Of a stretch of DNA of 64,000 nucleotides, positions 16,221-25,038 are shown piece by piece. Below the pieces are notes generated by a model that was not told where the DNA came from, searched no databases, and saw only the letters and a list, made by a program, of their open reading frames with translations. Location of the stretch: the NCBI GenBank assembly GCA_001281695.1, contig LJIE01000001.1:2999521-3063520 (forward strand), written 5' to 3'. A program made the position numbers and the translations under genes. This DNA is from a bacterium 336/3 (GTDB lineage Bacteria > Bacteroidota > Bacteroidia > Cytophagales > Thermonemataceae). How positions within the stretch are numbered: the stretch's first letter is position 1; each line of letters begins with the position of its first letter.

Positions 16221-16658
16221 TTATGCTTTTTCAGCCAATTCTTTAATCTTCTGATTCATCAGGTTGAACCCATTTCGAGTATTTTTATCTAACATTTTAG
16301 AAAACAAAGGAACTAAAATCCCTCCAAACTGCTCACTGTGTTTGAACATCGTTGTACCATCTTGATTATCAATAATCTGGAAAATATGTTCTCCATCAAA
16401 AAGACCAGCAAATAATAGATGCCCCAACCAACGAAATTCTTTATTTTTCTCAAAAACAAGCACTTTTGGTTTGAATGTCATGGCATTGCTATCTGGAGGG
16501 TGTATTTTAGCCTTGAAAGTATTACCTGTCTTTACCTCTCCTTCAATAGATTTAATGAATGGATTCCATTCGGGATATGCCTTGAAATTGGTAAGAATGC
16601 TCCACACTTTTTCAGGTGTTGCATGAATGAGTATTTGTGTTTCAATGGTCTTTTTCAT
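16221..16658 (-). CDS. SRPBCC domain-containing protein (AHSA1/polyketide cyclase-like)
   Basis: A 145-residue protein with a canonical SRPBCC start: IETQILIHATPEKVWSILTNFKAYPEWNPFI. The middle strands include GNTFKAKI and FRWLGHL, and the C-terminal helix is NTRNGFNLMNQKIKELAEK. It is probably a small hydrophobic-ligand binder in the cytoplasm. A Crp-type regulator gene lies 73 bases upstream on the same strand and may control it. Confidence 0.85.
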   Translation of the reverse strand: MKKTIETQILIHATPEKVWSILTNFKAYPEWNPFIKSIEGEVKTGNTFKAKIHPPDSNAMTFKPKVLVFEKNKEFRWLGHLLFAGLFDGEHIFQIIDNQDGTTMFKHSEQFGGILVPLFSKMLDKNTRNGFNLMNQKIKELAEKA

Positions 16659-16731
16659 AAAACTTTATGTTTAGAATCTGTTTCAAAGGTCTATGTTTGA
16701 AAGCATATCTCTCTTGATAAAAATCAAGAAT

Positions 16732-17304
16732 TTAGGAGAGTTGTTTTTTTCTGATTCGGCTGAACGTTTCGGGTGTCATGCCCAACATTGAAGCAATGTA
16801 TTGGAGGGGTACTTGATGAAAAAGTTCTTTGTTATGTTCAAAAAAATGTTCGTAGCGTTCTTCTGCTGACATAGAAAGGTGACTAAAAATTCTATCTTCT
16901 AAGAAAATAAAGCATTTGGCTATGAATAGTTTCTCTAAAATATGCCATTGAGGTACTATTTCACCCAATTTTTGATAGTTTTCTTTACTAATTGTAAAAA
17001 CTTCTACCTCTGTAAGAGCTTGGATATTCCAACGAGCAGGCGTTTCAAAAATAAAACTTGCCAAATCTGTTACAAAATAGCCCTTTGAAGAAATCCATTG
17101 GGTAACTTCCTTTCCATCAGTGTTTACAAAAATTCGTAACAAACCTGACCGAATGAAACTCATTTTATTACAATATTCTCCTGTTTTCAGGTAAAAATCT
17201 CCTTTGGCTAATTTTGCTGGTTTAAACAACTGACTCATCGTTTGAAGTACATCCAAATGGGCAATTCCAAAATAAGATTCTATATATTGTTCTAATTCTT
17301 TCAT
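16732..17304 (-). CDS. Crp/Fnr family transcriptional regulator
   Basis: A 190-residue protein with an N-terminal cyclic-nucleotide-binding beta-roll (about 25-115: LAKGDFYLKTGEYCNKMSFI, GLLRIFVNTDGKEVTQW) and a C-terminal winged-helix region ending YIASMLGMTPETFSRIRKKQ. This is the short FNR-like type common in Bacteroidota. The PRBC pocket residues are not conserved, so cAMP binding is doubtful. It is divergent from the SRPBCC gene at 17370 across 65 bases and upstream of another SRPBCC gene, both plausible targets. Confidence 0.85.
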   Translation of the reverse strand: MKELEQYIESYFGIAHLDVLQTMSQLFKPAKLAKGDFYLKTGEYCNKMSFIRSGLLRIFVNTDGKEVTQWISSKGYFVTDLASFIFETPARWNIQALTEVEVFTISKENYQKLGEIVPQWHILEKLFIAKCFIFLEDRIFSHLSMSAEERYEHFFEHNKELFHQVPLQYIASMLGMTPETFSRIRKKQLS

Positions 17305-17369
17305 AAGACAAATAAAAAAATTATTTCATTTCACAATAAAAAACTATTTTGGTGAAAATTTATTGCTTT

Positions 17370-17792
17370 ATGATACTATATTACAAATTGAACAAATCTA
17401 TTGCACTTATTTACACTTATCTTACAGATATGCAGAAGTTTGCGTCTGTACATCCTATTATCTCTAAGATAGAAAAAACAAATGAAAATACTTATTTGGT
17501 GTATGAAACACTTCGAGTAGGTTTTATCCCTTTTTCTTTTACATATCCTGTTCATATTCAGGCAGATGAATCTACAAGATGTGTAACTATGAAAGCCAAA
17601 GTTTTTGGGATGGTAGAAATTGAAATGATGTTTAGGTTATTTGAAACACTTGGACAATCTCCTCAAGATGAGTCTATGACAAAAATAGAGGAAACAATTA
17701 AGTTTAAGAGCCTTTTTCCAATAGCTTCTTTTGTCAAATCTATTTTTAAAACACAACACAAAAAATTATTTCAAAATATTGAAGCAGCTTAA
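17370..17792 (+). CDS. SRPBCC-like protein
   Basis: A 140-residue protein that reads as a helix-grip domain: MILYYKLNKSIALIYTYLTDMQKFASVHPIISKIEK-type start, central strands (YETLRVGFIPFSFTYP, VTMKAKVFGMVEIEM) and a C-terminal helix (KSIFKTQHKKLFQNIEA). An upstream TTG at 17349 could extend it by 7 residues; ATG at 17370 is preferred. It is divergent from the Crp-type regulator gene. Confidence 0.68.
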   Translation: MILYYKLNKSIALIYTYLTDMQKFASVHPIISKIEKTNENTYLVYETLRVGFIPFSFTYPVHIQADESTRCVTMKAKVFGMVEIEMMFRLFETLGQSPQDESMTKIEETIKFKSLFPIASFVKSIFKTQHKKLFQNIEAA

Positions 17793-17803
17793 TACAATCA
17801 TTA

Positions 17804-19108
17804 TCAAGCACTTTGACCTTGCTCTAAAGGCAGGTGCTTGTTTTTGTATTCTGTAGGTGTGAAGCCTGTAATCTTTTTGAAAGCAATATTAAACGCTGAT
17901 TTTGAGTGAAATCCAACAAGATCAGCGATGGCTTCTATTTTGTAATTTTTGATAGAAGTATCAATCAATTTCTGTTTGGCTTCTTCGATACGATAGGTAT
18001 TGATAAAGCTTGCAAAATTCATGTTAAACTCCTGATTGATAAGCTTTGAAAGATATTTATAATTGGTAGAAGCCTGTTCTGCCAAATCGTAAATGGTTAG
18101 CCTTGAGTTTAAATAAGGCTTATCCATTTCCATGATTTGAATCAATGTACTTTTTAATTCATTAAATTTATCTTCCTGAATATCAAACTCTTCAATTTCT
18201 ATCTCTTCATCTTCTAATACATTATCTTGTTCATTTTCAATTATTTGCTCAAAAACCTCTACAGGTTTTTCTTGTATTGTAGGAAGGTTTAGATTTTGCT
18301 CTTCTTTTTTAATTTTATGAAAATCTGTAATTGTACTAGAAACTACCTGATAATGAACGGCTTTCATACCTATGTAAACGATAAAAGCCAGCAAAACCAA
18401 TTCAAAAGAATACATAAATATTTTATCGAACCCTGGCAGACTTACAATAATAATCCCTATGATAAATGCTAAGTATCCGTAAATTAAGTTTTTGAGCCAC
18501 TTTAAGCTTACTCCCTCTTCAAAACTATAAAAACTTCCCAACTTTTTTTCGTGTATATTAATGATTTTGAATAATTTATATAAAAAATAGATATTCTGAC
18601 CAATAAAAACGACTGTCACTCCTCCCATATTCACAACCCACAATGCATAATATACTACATTGAAAGCTACTTGTTTCTTTGGCAAAAAGGGCATGATAGA
18701 AAGTAATACAACATCCAAACCTGCTACTACAAAAGCCAGATAAAAAAGTCTCAAAGGTTTATCAATCTTCTTACCAACATAATTATATACAGCCAATTTA
18801 ATAGTAGGTGCTAATGAAAGCGTTACACCCAAAAGCAATGCTAAAGAATAATATACATATTTACCTTTGATATTTTGAGCAATAAGACTAAAAGACACAA
18901 TACCCATGAACAAAAACAGAAGCAAAGCTATGTAGTTTTTGCCTTGTGAGGAAGCCTTCTGAAAAGTCAGAAGTCGGATGGCATAGAACAAACCAACTCC
19001 CATGGGGAGCAAATTGAAAATTTGTTCTATGGTAAGATTATAGTTCAAGGTGAGCAATTTTTGTTGTTTTATTTCAAAAATAAGGGATTTTTCCCTAAAT
19101 CCAAACAT
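17804..19108 (-). CDS. Membrane-anchored AraC family regulator
   Basis: A 434-residue protein with about seven hydrophobic helices between residues 30 and 250, an acidic linker (about 290-325, QENEQDNVLEDEEIEIEE-like), and a C-terminal AraC DNA-binding domain (about 335-427). Both helix-turn-helix units are visible: LTIYDLAEQASTNYKYLSKL and IEAIADLVGFHSKSAFNIAF, ending GFTPTEYKNK. This layout is typical of Bacteroidota signal-responsive AraC proteins with a sensory membrane part. The exact start is uncertain; a TTG near the NYNLTIEQIF block is an alternative. It is divergent from the secreted-protein cluster at 19206-22508. Confidence 0.83.
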   Translation of the reverse strand: MFGFREKSLIFEIKQQKLLTLNYNLTIEQIFNLLPMGVGLFYAIRLLTFQKASSQGKNYIALLLFLFMGIVSFSLIAQNIKGKYVYYSLALLLGVTLSLAPTIKLAVYNYVGKKIDKPLRLFYLAFVVAGLDVVLLSIMPFLPKKQVAFNVVYYALWVVNMGGVTVVFIGQNIYFLYKLFKIINIHEKKLGSFYSFEEGVSLKWLKNLIYGYLAFIIGIIIVSLPGFDKIFMYSFELVLLAFIVYIGMKAVHYQVVSSTITDFHKIKKEEQNLNLPTIQEKPVEVFEQIIENEQDNVLEDEEIEIEEFDIQEDKFNELKSTLIQIMEMDKPYLNSRLTIYDLAEQASTNYKYLSKLINQEFNMNFASFINTYRIEEAKQKLIDTSIKNYKIEAIADLVGFHSKSAFNIAFKKITGFTPTEYKNKHLPLEQGQSA

Positions 19109-19205
19109 CTAAAAGATTGTTTTTCCTTGTATCAGAACAGCATATATTTTAATTCTTGGTTATCTCGAAATTATATTTGCATCATCATTTTTAAAGCAAA
19201 ATTTT

Positions 19206-19529
19206 ATGAAGCAAATCATTTTGGTTACCATATTTTTTACGGCTTGCTCTGTAAAACTCATGGCACAAGAGTCACAAATACCTCAGCCTTCGGTGAAGGT
19301 TACTTTCAAAACTTCTCAGAAAATTTCGCCTATCATAAAACACCTTAAAGAAATGTCTCTTGATGATACCACCATCGAAGAGGTTGTCAGAGAATTGAAT
19401 ATTCGTGGTTATCAGCAAATCAAAGAAGTCATTTCTGATGAGCAGTTTCAAGCTTTAACTGATTCTCAGAGAAGGGCTTATGTTCGCAAAACAGAAGTAT
19501 TAGAAATTATTCAAAAAATTCAAAAATAA
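19206..19529 (+). CDS. Small exported protein of unknown function
   Basis: A 107-residue protein with an N-terminal export signal (MKQIILVTIFFTACSVKLMAQ); cleavage after Ala-Gln is likely, although FTAC could serve as a weak lipobox. The mature part is helical and charged (LKEMSLDDTTIEEVVRELNI, SDEQFQALTDSQRRAYVRKT). No family is recognised. It lies 7 bases upstream of the large secreted protein gene and is probably co-transcribed with it. Confidence 0.65.
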   Translation: MKQIILVTIFFTACSVKLMAQESQIPQPSVKVTFKTSQKISPIIKHLKEMSLDDTTIEEVVRELNIRGYQQIKEVISDEQFQALTDSQRRAYVRKTEVLEIIQKIQK

Positions 19530-19536
19530 TGCTATC

Positions 19537-21225
19537 ATGAAAAAATTATTGCTTATTATTATTCTGTCTATCAATCTTCTACATAAAAATAAAATTGTTG
19601 CTCAAGTCATCACTTTAGGTACTCAGGTTACTCAAAGTGGAACATCTGGTAGTTCGCCATACAATTATTTTTATGAGAGTAGAAGAGTTCAGTTTGTATA
19701 TACTCGTACTGAAATTGTGGCAGCAGGAGGTTCAGCAGGTCTGATTACAGCCATTGCTTGGGATGTATCTCAGGTGAATGGAGGTAACTTATCCAATTAT
19801 GCCATTAAAATGGCTCACACATCTGCCGCAGATGCATCAAGCCATAATGCAGCCTCTCTGACTACCGTTAAAAATGCTCATACACTTACCCCTGGTGCAA
19901 CAGGTTTTAGAACTATTACCTTTGATAATAATTTTTGTTGGAATGGTTCTGATAATATACTCGTAGATGTTTGTTGGGGAGTGAATGGAGGTTTTGCTTC
20001 AAACGGTCAGGTTTGGATGTATAATAACGTTGCCAACCAGACAAGAGCTGTAAATTCCTCTGGCACAAGCCAGTGTGGTAACAATACTACTACAGCTCGA
20101 AACCATAAGCCAAGAGTTCAATTCACTATCTCTCCGATTACAATTCCTACTGCTACCATTACAAAGACTTGTGACCCTGATTATCAGAGTTATAGTCTTT
20201 CTGTACAAATCACAAACTTAGGAAGTTTTACAAGTGTAGATATTACAGATGGAGTTACTACTTACCAAAGCAATGTAGGCTTAGGAACTTATACAATCAC
20301 AGGCCTAACTGGCTCAAAAAACATTAGTATTATTCAGCATGGAGGGGGAACATGTGGTTATCAGCAATCTTTTACAGCCTGCGATATCTGTACATCTCCC
20401 ACCCTGCCTGCCAATGAGTGTGTGGGAGCTCCTACAATCGATTTATCTCAGCCATTTGCTGGTAGTACAAATTGTTCGTACACAGCCAGTGCAGGTAGCC
20501 CAAGTGTTTGTGGTATGACGATTGAAAATGACTCTTGGATGAGTTTCATTGCAGGCAGTACCACTGTAGAACTCGAATTTGAAGTAGGGGATTGTAGCAG
20601 TAATTTTGGTATTCAGCTTTCAGTCTTTGGAGGCTCTTGTGGGTCTTTATCTTTGATTACAGGCTCTTGTGTAAATCCAACAGGCGAAAATACAACAGGA
20701 ACTTGGAATTTCTCAGGATTGAGCATTGGGGCTCGTTATTACATCCGTATTGATGGTTATGCTGGAGACTTATGTAACTATTGGTTTACACCTATCTCTG
20801 GAATCGTAATTGTACCCAGTAATGATTTATGTGCCAATGCCATTACACTTTCTTGTGGACAAACCAATGTTGCAAGCAATATTTTAGCTACAGCAACAGA
20901 TGCCCCAGTCGCTTGTACAGGAGGTGGAACTACCTCTAAAGGAGTTTGGTATAGATTTGTGGGTAGTGGCAACAACATAACAGTTAGTACAGCTAATCCA
21001 CAAACCAATTTTGCAACAAACCTAAATGTCTATACAGGTACTTGCGGAAGCCTCACATGTGTAGCAGGTGCCTCACCAAGTGGTGGTAGTACAAGTCTTA
21101 CCATTCCAACCACCAATGGAACGATTTATTATATCTATGTAGATGGTGATGGTGCTTCTCAAGGAACATTCGAAATAAGTCTTACCTGCCCTCCATGCCC
21201 TGCTAATGCTGGTGCTTGGGATTAA
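19537..21225 (+). CDS. Large secreted multidomain surface protein without visible sorting domain
   Basis: A 562-residue protein with a signal peptide (ending IVAQ). The first 200 residues are a beta-rich domain with RRVQFVYTRTEI and TARNHKPRVQFTI. Later there are two related cysteine-containing domains starting near NECVGAPTIDLSQPF and NDLCANAITLSCGQ, each with a W-x-x-F/Y-x-G strand (DSWMSFIAGS, GVWYRFVGSG) and a VYTGTCGSL-type core; these are common in Bacteroidota secreted proteins. It ends CPPCPANAGAWD without the YPNP-type sorting domain that its downstream neighbour carries. It may be a truncated member or use another export tag. Confidence 0.75.
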   Translation: MKKLLLIIILSINLLHKNKIVAQVITLGTQVTQSGTSGSSPYNYFYESRRVQFVYTRTEIVAAGGSAGLITAIAWDVSQVNGGNLSNYAIKMAHTSAADASSHNAASLTTVKNAHTLTPGATGFRTITFDNNFCWNGSDNILVDVCWGVNGGFASNGQVWMYNNVANQTRAVNSSGTSQCGNNTTTARNHKPRVQFTISPITIPTATITKTCDPDYQSYSLSVQITNLGSFTSVDITDGVTTYQSNVGLGTYTITGLTGSKNISIIQHGGGTCGYQQSFTACDICTSPTLPANECVGAPTIDLSQPFAGSTNCSYTASAGSPSVCGMTIENDSWMSFIAGSTTVELEFEVGDCSSNFGIQLSVFGGSCGSLSLITGSCVNPTGENTTGTWNFSGLSIGARYYIRIDGYAGDLCNYWFTPISGIVIVPSNDLCANAITLSCGQTNVASNILATATDAPVACTGGGTTSKGVWYRFVGSGNNITVSTANPQTNFATNLNVYTGTCGSLTCVAGASPSGGSTSLTIPTTNGTIYYIYVDGDGASQGTFEISLTCPPCPANAGAWD

Positions 21226-21251
21226 TTTAAACATTATTTAGCTGAATATTT

Positions 21252-22508
21252 ATGCTTATGTTATTTATCCGATATATAAGATTTGTTTTGATAAATCTCT
21301 TTTGGTTATCTGCCAGTTTATCATTTGCTCAATGTGACTTTTATGCAAACATAACCGTCAGTGCATCAGGGTTCAATGCAGGTTTTAACCAACAATATGT
21401 TTTAGTGTCCAATAATACTGGTTCTATTGGAAGAATACAAAGTATCAATACCACAGGAGAGTTTATAGCAGTAACAGCAGGTAGCTATTTTGTTTATTGT
21501 GTAAATTATCAAGGGGCTCAACCTGCTGCTTTAAACGTAGGAAATTTATGGGATGGAGTAACTACTTATGCATCAAGCAATTGTTTTGCTGTATCGGCTG
21601 CTTATCTTAACAGAGCTATTACGATTTGTAACATAGACCAAAATGTCTGTTTAACCAATAATATTCAAGTAAATACTTCAGGACATACCACAAGTGCTGG
21701 ATTTTCACAAACTTTTATTTTAGTAAATAATACAAATACTGTGCTGGCAGCCAATACAACAGGTTCTTTTACTCCTACTCAGTATGTAAGTTCAGGTATC
21801 TTTAGTATTTATGCTGTCAATACCAACAATACAAATGTGACTAATACATTTTTAGTAGGAAACTCTTTCAACAATATCAGAAGTGCTTGTACATCCAATT
21901 GTGCATCACTCTTAGGACCTAGAATTATTTCTGTGAATGCTTGTACCCCCCTGCCTGTAGAGCTAGTATATTTTAATGGGCAAAAACAAGGCTCTTCTGA
22001 TTTATTGGAGTGGAGTACTCAATCTGAAGTTAATAATGATTATTTTGATATAGAAGCTTCTACAAATGGGTTAAATTTTAGCAGAATTGGCAGAGTAAAA
22101 GGAAGTGGCAACTCTTCGCAGATCAAAAAATATCAGTTTTTGAACCAGAACCCTTTGGCTCTTACCACCTATTATCGTCTCAGACAAGTTGATTATCAAG
22201 GAAATTATAAATACTCAAAAATCATTAGTTTATCAAGAAAACAGGAAAAAACTGATATCCTGATATATCCTAACCCTGCTCAGCATGATTTCAGCATCAA
22301 TATTCTTTCTGAATTTGAGTTCGACAATGCTTCTATTGAAATTACTGATTTATTAGGTAAAAGGATAGATTTTCGTTTGGTTACACTCAAACAAGGTTCA
22401 AATCAGTTTACATTTAATACATCTGTTTATCCTTCAGCTACTTATTTGGTAAAAGTTTATAGCCAAAAAACTATTTATGCTCCCATCAAATTGGTTATTG
22501 CCAAATAG
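21252..22508 (+). CDS. T9SS-secreted surface protein with C-terminal sorting domain
   Basis: A 418-residue protein with a signal peptide (ending SLSFAQ). Two related repeats of about 100 residues follow (CDFYANITVSASGFNAGFNQ and CLTNNIQVNTSGHTTSAGFS). Next comes a linker domain from about 235 (LPVELVYFNGQKQGSSDLLEW, YYRLRQVDYQGNYKYSKI) typical of T9SS cargo, and finally the type A sorting domain from about 338 (ILIYPNPAQHDFSI, ITDLLGKRI, TYLVKVYS). Family knowledge: such domains direct export through the type IX system and surface attachment. It follows the large secreted protein by 26 bases. Confidence 0.87.
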   Translation: MLMLFIRYIRFVLINLFWLSASLSFAQCDFYANITVSASGFNAGFNQQYVLVSNNTGSIGRIQSINTTGEFIAVTAGSYFVYCVNYQGAQPAALNVGNLWDGVTTYASSNCFAVSAAYLNRAITICNIDQNVCLTNNIQVNTSGHTTSAGFSQTFILVNNTNTVLAANTTGSFTPTQYVSSGIFSIYAVNTNNTNVTNTFLVGNSFNNIRSACTSNCASLLGPRIISVNACTPLPVELVYFNGQKQGSSDLLEWSTQSEVNNDYFDIEASTNGLNFSRIGRVKGSGNSSQIKKYQFLNQNPLALTTYYRLRQVDYQGNYKYSKIISLSRKQEKTDILIYPNPAQHDFSINILSEFEFDNASIEITDLLGKRIDFRLVTLKQGSNQFTFNTSVYPSATYLVKVYSQKTIYAPIKLVIAK

Positions 22509-22538
22509 CTTAAATTATTCACTTTTAAATTTATTTCC

Positions 22539-22940
22539 ATGAAATCGCAAACTAAAAGATTCTGTATTATTGATGATGATGATATTCAGATATTTATTAC
22601 TCAAAAAATGTTGGAAGCCTCAGGTGTTTCCACAAAAGATTCTATTTTAGTTTATAATGATGGAAAAGAGGCTTTTGATGATTTAAAAAGCCGATTTGAA
22701 GAAAATCGAGAACTTCCTGATGTCATTTTGCTGGATGTCAATATGCCTATCTGGAATGGTTGGAATTTTTTGGATGAGTTTAACAAGATTAATCAGGAAA
22801 AGCCTATTGATGTTTTTATGGTTTCGAGTTCTATTAGTTTCAAAGAAATCCTGAAATCACAAACTTATCCCAATGTATTTGGCTTTTTTCCAAAACCACT
22901 CAATGTAAATATTATACAAACAAAAATGATTCACTTATAG
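22539..22940 (+). CDS. CheY-like response regulator receiver protein
   Basis: A 133-residue single-domain receiver. The acidic pocket is IIDDDD (11-15), the phosphoacceptor is Asp66 in ILLDVNMP, the switch serine lies in MVSSS and the lysine in FFPKPL. There is no output domain, so it probably acts by protein contact in a phosphorelay. No histidine kinase adjoins it; it follows the surface-protein gene by 30 bases and may share its transcript. A strong terminator follows. Confidence 0.88.
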   Translation: MKSQTKRFCIIDDDDIQIFITQKMLEASGVSTKDSILVYNDGKEAFDDLKSRFEENRELPDVILLDVNMPIWNGWNFLDEFNKINQEKPIDVFMVSSSISFKEILKSQTYPNVFGFFPKPLNVNIIQTKMIHL

Positions 22941-22963
22941 AGCAAAAAACGCCACTATGCTCC

Positions 22964-23005
22964 AAACGGTTATAGCAAGATTTTTTCTTGCCTATAACCG
23001 TTTTT
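22964..23005 (+). terminator. Intrinsic terminator after the response regulator gene
   Basis: Long stem CGGTTATAG-CAAGA / TCTTG-C-CTATAACCG with one bulged base, closed by a T-rich loop and followed by five T. Confidence 0.8.
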
Positions 23006-23033
23006 ATTATATTTGTTTATATAATTGGCTTTT

Positions 23034-23372
23034 ATGAAATTAAAACTTGTTATGATTAGGACTCAGTATTTAGAAGATGCTGTAAATTTTTATTCTTTAC
23101 TTGGTTTAGTTTTTCAATATCATCAACATCAAAATTCTCCATTTCATTATTCTACTACTATCAATGGAACTATTTTTGAGATATATCCATTGGCAAAAGG
23201 TCAAGAAAACGCTGATAAATATACAAGGCTTGGCTTTGAAGTAGAAGATTTACAGAAAACAATTAAGAAACTCAAAGAAGCCAATTTTGATGTTTCACAA
23301 CCTCAACAAACAGAATTTGGAATAATTGCTATTGCAATTGACCCTGATGGTCGTAAAGTGGAAATTTATTAG
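23034..23372 (+). CDS. VOC (glyoxalase/bleomycin-resistance-like) protein
   Basis: A 112-residue single-module vicinal-oxygen-chelate protein: KLKLVMIRTQYLEDAVNFYSLLGLVF at the start, a central strand FEIYPLA, RLGFEVEDLQKTIKKLKE and the final strand AIAIDPDGRKVEIY, where the last Glu is a usual metal ligand. The substrate is unknown. A TTG at 23025 lies in frame but the ATG at 23034 gives the usual start. Confidence 0.85.
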   Translation: MKLKLVMIRTQYLEDAVNFYSLLGLVFQYHQHQNSPFHYSTTINGTIFEIYPLAKGQENADKYTRLGFEVEDLQKTIKKLKEANFDVSQPQQTEFGIIAIAIDPDGRKVEIY

Positions 23373-23411
23373 AAGTGAGTTATTGAAATTGTATATCAAG
23401 AATTTAAGTTT

Positions 23412-24803
23412 TTAAAACCAAAAACCAGTTGATATAAGCCACTCTGTTCTATAAGTTCTATCCATACCCTGATAACGGAAAATAGTTGCTCCATTCAAAG
23501 TTTGGATGTATCGACATTCTGCACGAATATATGACTTTTCTGTGGGTTTTATTTCACCTCCAATACTCGTACCTGTGGCATTCAAACCTACAATTTGATG
23601 TGTAGTATTAAAGATAGGTCCAGTAAGCATATCATCGTTATCTTGGAAAATTTCTGAACGCCCAAAAACACCTATATTCTTTTTAAATTTATACTTTCCA
23701 ATCAAGCTTGTACTGAACATAAACGCCGTTTGGGTGCTATCTTTCAAACGTGAATTGGTTTGTACACCAAAATTTAATTCAAAAGCAATATCAACTTTAG
23801 GCTTTTTGTAAATAAAAAAGAAATCTTGATAAAATCTCGTTTGTTTTATTTCCTGATTATCAGGGCTTTCATGTGATAAAAGTGCATTATAACTACACAT
23901 AAAGTTTTCATTGGCTTCATAAACCATGGTTGCTCCATAGGTTTTACGATTGTTAATTTGCACAAAAGTGTTGTAGCCATTAAAAGCATTCAATTGTAGC
24001 ATCAAATTTTCAGTAGGTTTATAGCTCAGTTTCACTCCACTCAAAAAATAAGGGTCGTAATAAGTAGTAAGAGCCACACCAGCATTGATATTTTCACGAG
24101 GTTGTATAGATTCGCAACCCAAATGTGTTCTAAAAAAGCCTGCATCTATCCATAAATCTTTTACAATTCGAATACCTACGTTTGCTTCTTGTAGAAAATT
24201 GTATGTGGGTGACCATGCACTGGCAGGTATATCTCCATAATGAAGTGTAAAGATCCCTCTTACTTTTTCAGAACTATATCGAGCTGATAACTGGACAATA
24301 TTTATCCCAAAAGTTCCACTCCTAGGAGCAATTGTAGGAAATTTCTGAAAATTATTATTACCAACTGAATCTGTATAAAACCCATAATAAGCATCCACAT
24401 ATCCACCAATAATCAAAGAGCGATTGGTACTATCTTTTTTGAGCCCTGCATTGAATAATAAAAAACGTTCTTCAAAGCTAATATCAAGCATTTTATTAAT
24501 TTTTTGCTTAATACTCGCACTATCTAAAAAATTGGGTTGAGTATTAATAAATTGTTTATTTTTATAATACACATAACCAATAATAAGCTGGCTGGGTATA
24601 GGTTGGTCTGTTTTGAGTTTATTCCAATCTATCAGTTGTTGAAGAGAAATTTGATATTTGGTGCTGATAGTCAATAAAGTTTCATTTTGTTTGACAACAT
24701 GATATTGTGGTACTGCTATCAAACTATCACTTTGAGCCTTGGCTTGGTAGATAAATATCAAGCTAAAACACACTAAAAATAAAATTTTATAGGCTTTTTT
24801 CAT
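23412..24803 (-). CDS. LysM domain fused to an outer-membrane beta-barrel (BBP2/OmpL-like porin)
   Basis: A 463-residue protein with a signal peptide (MKKAYKILFLVCFSLIFIYQ, cleaved after AKAQ). Residues about 35-80 form a LysM motif (YHVVKQNETLLTISTKY, LQQLIDWNKLKTDQPI, QLIIGYVY), a peptidoglycan-binding module. From about 130 the rest is a beta-barrel resembling BBP2/DUF1597 porins, with alternating strands and a terminal aromatic (STGFWF). The fusion would let the barrel hold the cell wall. An ATG at 24818 adds five residues; 24803 suits the signal peptide. It lies just downstream of the tRNA-Asn terminator. Confidence 0.8.
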   Translation of the reverse strand: MKKAYKILFLVCFSLIFIYQAKAQSDSLIAVPQYHVVKQNETLLTISTKYQISLQQLIDWNKLKTDQPIPSQLIIGYVYYKNKQFINTQPNFLDSASIKQKINKMLDISFEERFLLFNAGLKKDSTNRSLIIGGYVDAYYGFYTDSVGNNNFQKFPTIAPRSGTFGINIVQLSARYSSEKVRGIFTLHYGDIPASAWSPTYNFLQEANVGIRIVKDLWIDAGFFRTHLGCESIQPRENINAGVALTTYYDPYFLSGVKLSYKPTENLMLQLNAFNGYNTFVQINNRKTYGATMVYEANENFMCSYNALLSHESPDNQEIKQTRFYQDFFFIYKKPKVDIAFELNFGVQTNSRLKDSTQTAFMFSTSLIGKYKFKKNIGVFGRSEIFQDNDDMLTGPIFNTTHQIVGLNATGTSIGGEIKPTEKSYIRAECRYIQTLNGATIFRYQGMDRTYRTEWLISTGFWF

Positions 24804-24821
24804 TCTTGTAAGTATCAAAAC

Positions 24822-24853
24822 AAAAAAACACCTACAAGTCTTGTAGGTGTTTT
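24822..24853 (-). terminator. Intrinsic terminator of tRNA-Asn
   Basis: A 13-bp perfect stem AAAACACCTACAA (24825-24837) / TTGTAGGTGTTTT (24841-24853). On the minus strand it follows the tRNA 3' end and is trailed by a T run. Confidence 0.82.
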
Positions 24854-24854
24854 G

Positions 24855-24928
24855 CTCCCGAAGCTGGGCTCGAACCAGCGACCCTCTGATTAACAGTCAG
24901 ATGCTCTAACCGACTGAGCTATTCGGGA
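24855..24928 (-). tRNA. tRNA-Asn (anticodon GTT)
   Basis: 74 bases on the minus strand. The acceptor stem is TCCCGAA / TTCGGGA with discriminator G; the D arm starts AGCTCAGTCGGTTAGAGC; the anticodon stem-loop CTGACTGTTAATCAG carries GTT; and the T arm CTGGTTCGAGCCCAG is perfect. CCA is not encoded. It has its own promoter and terminator. Confidence 0.95.
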
Positions 24929-24937
24929 ATCGTGGTG

Positions 24938-24969
24938 CAATGATAGTGGGTTTTTAGATACTGTGCAAA
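24938..24969 (-). promoter_or_regulatory. Bacteroidota-type promoter of tRNA-Asn
   Basis: On the minus strand TTTG (24966-24969), a 20-base spacer, and TATCATTG (24938-24945), which differs from TAnnTTTG at one position. The tRNA 5' end lies 9 bases further on, the expected distance for a short leader. Confidence 0.6.
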
Positions 24970-25038
24970 TATTTCTGCAAATATTTTTTATTTTTTTCTT
25001 AAAAATTTTACAAAAAATTAATTTTCAGATATTTATAT

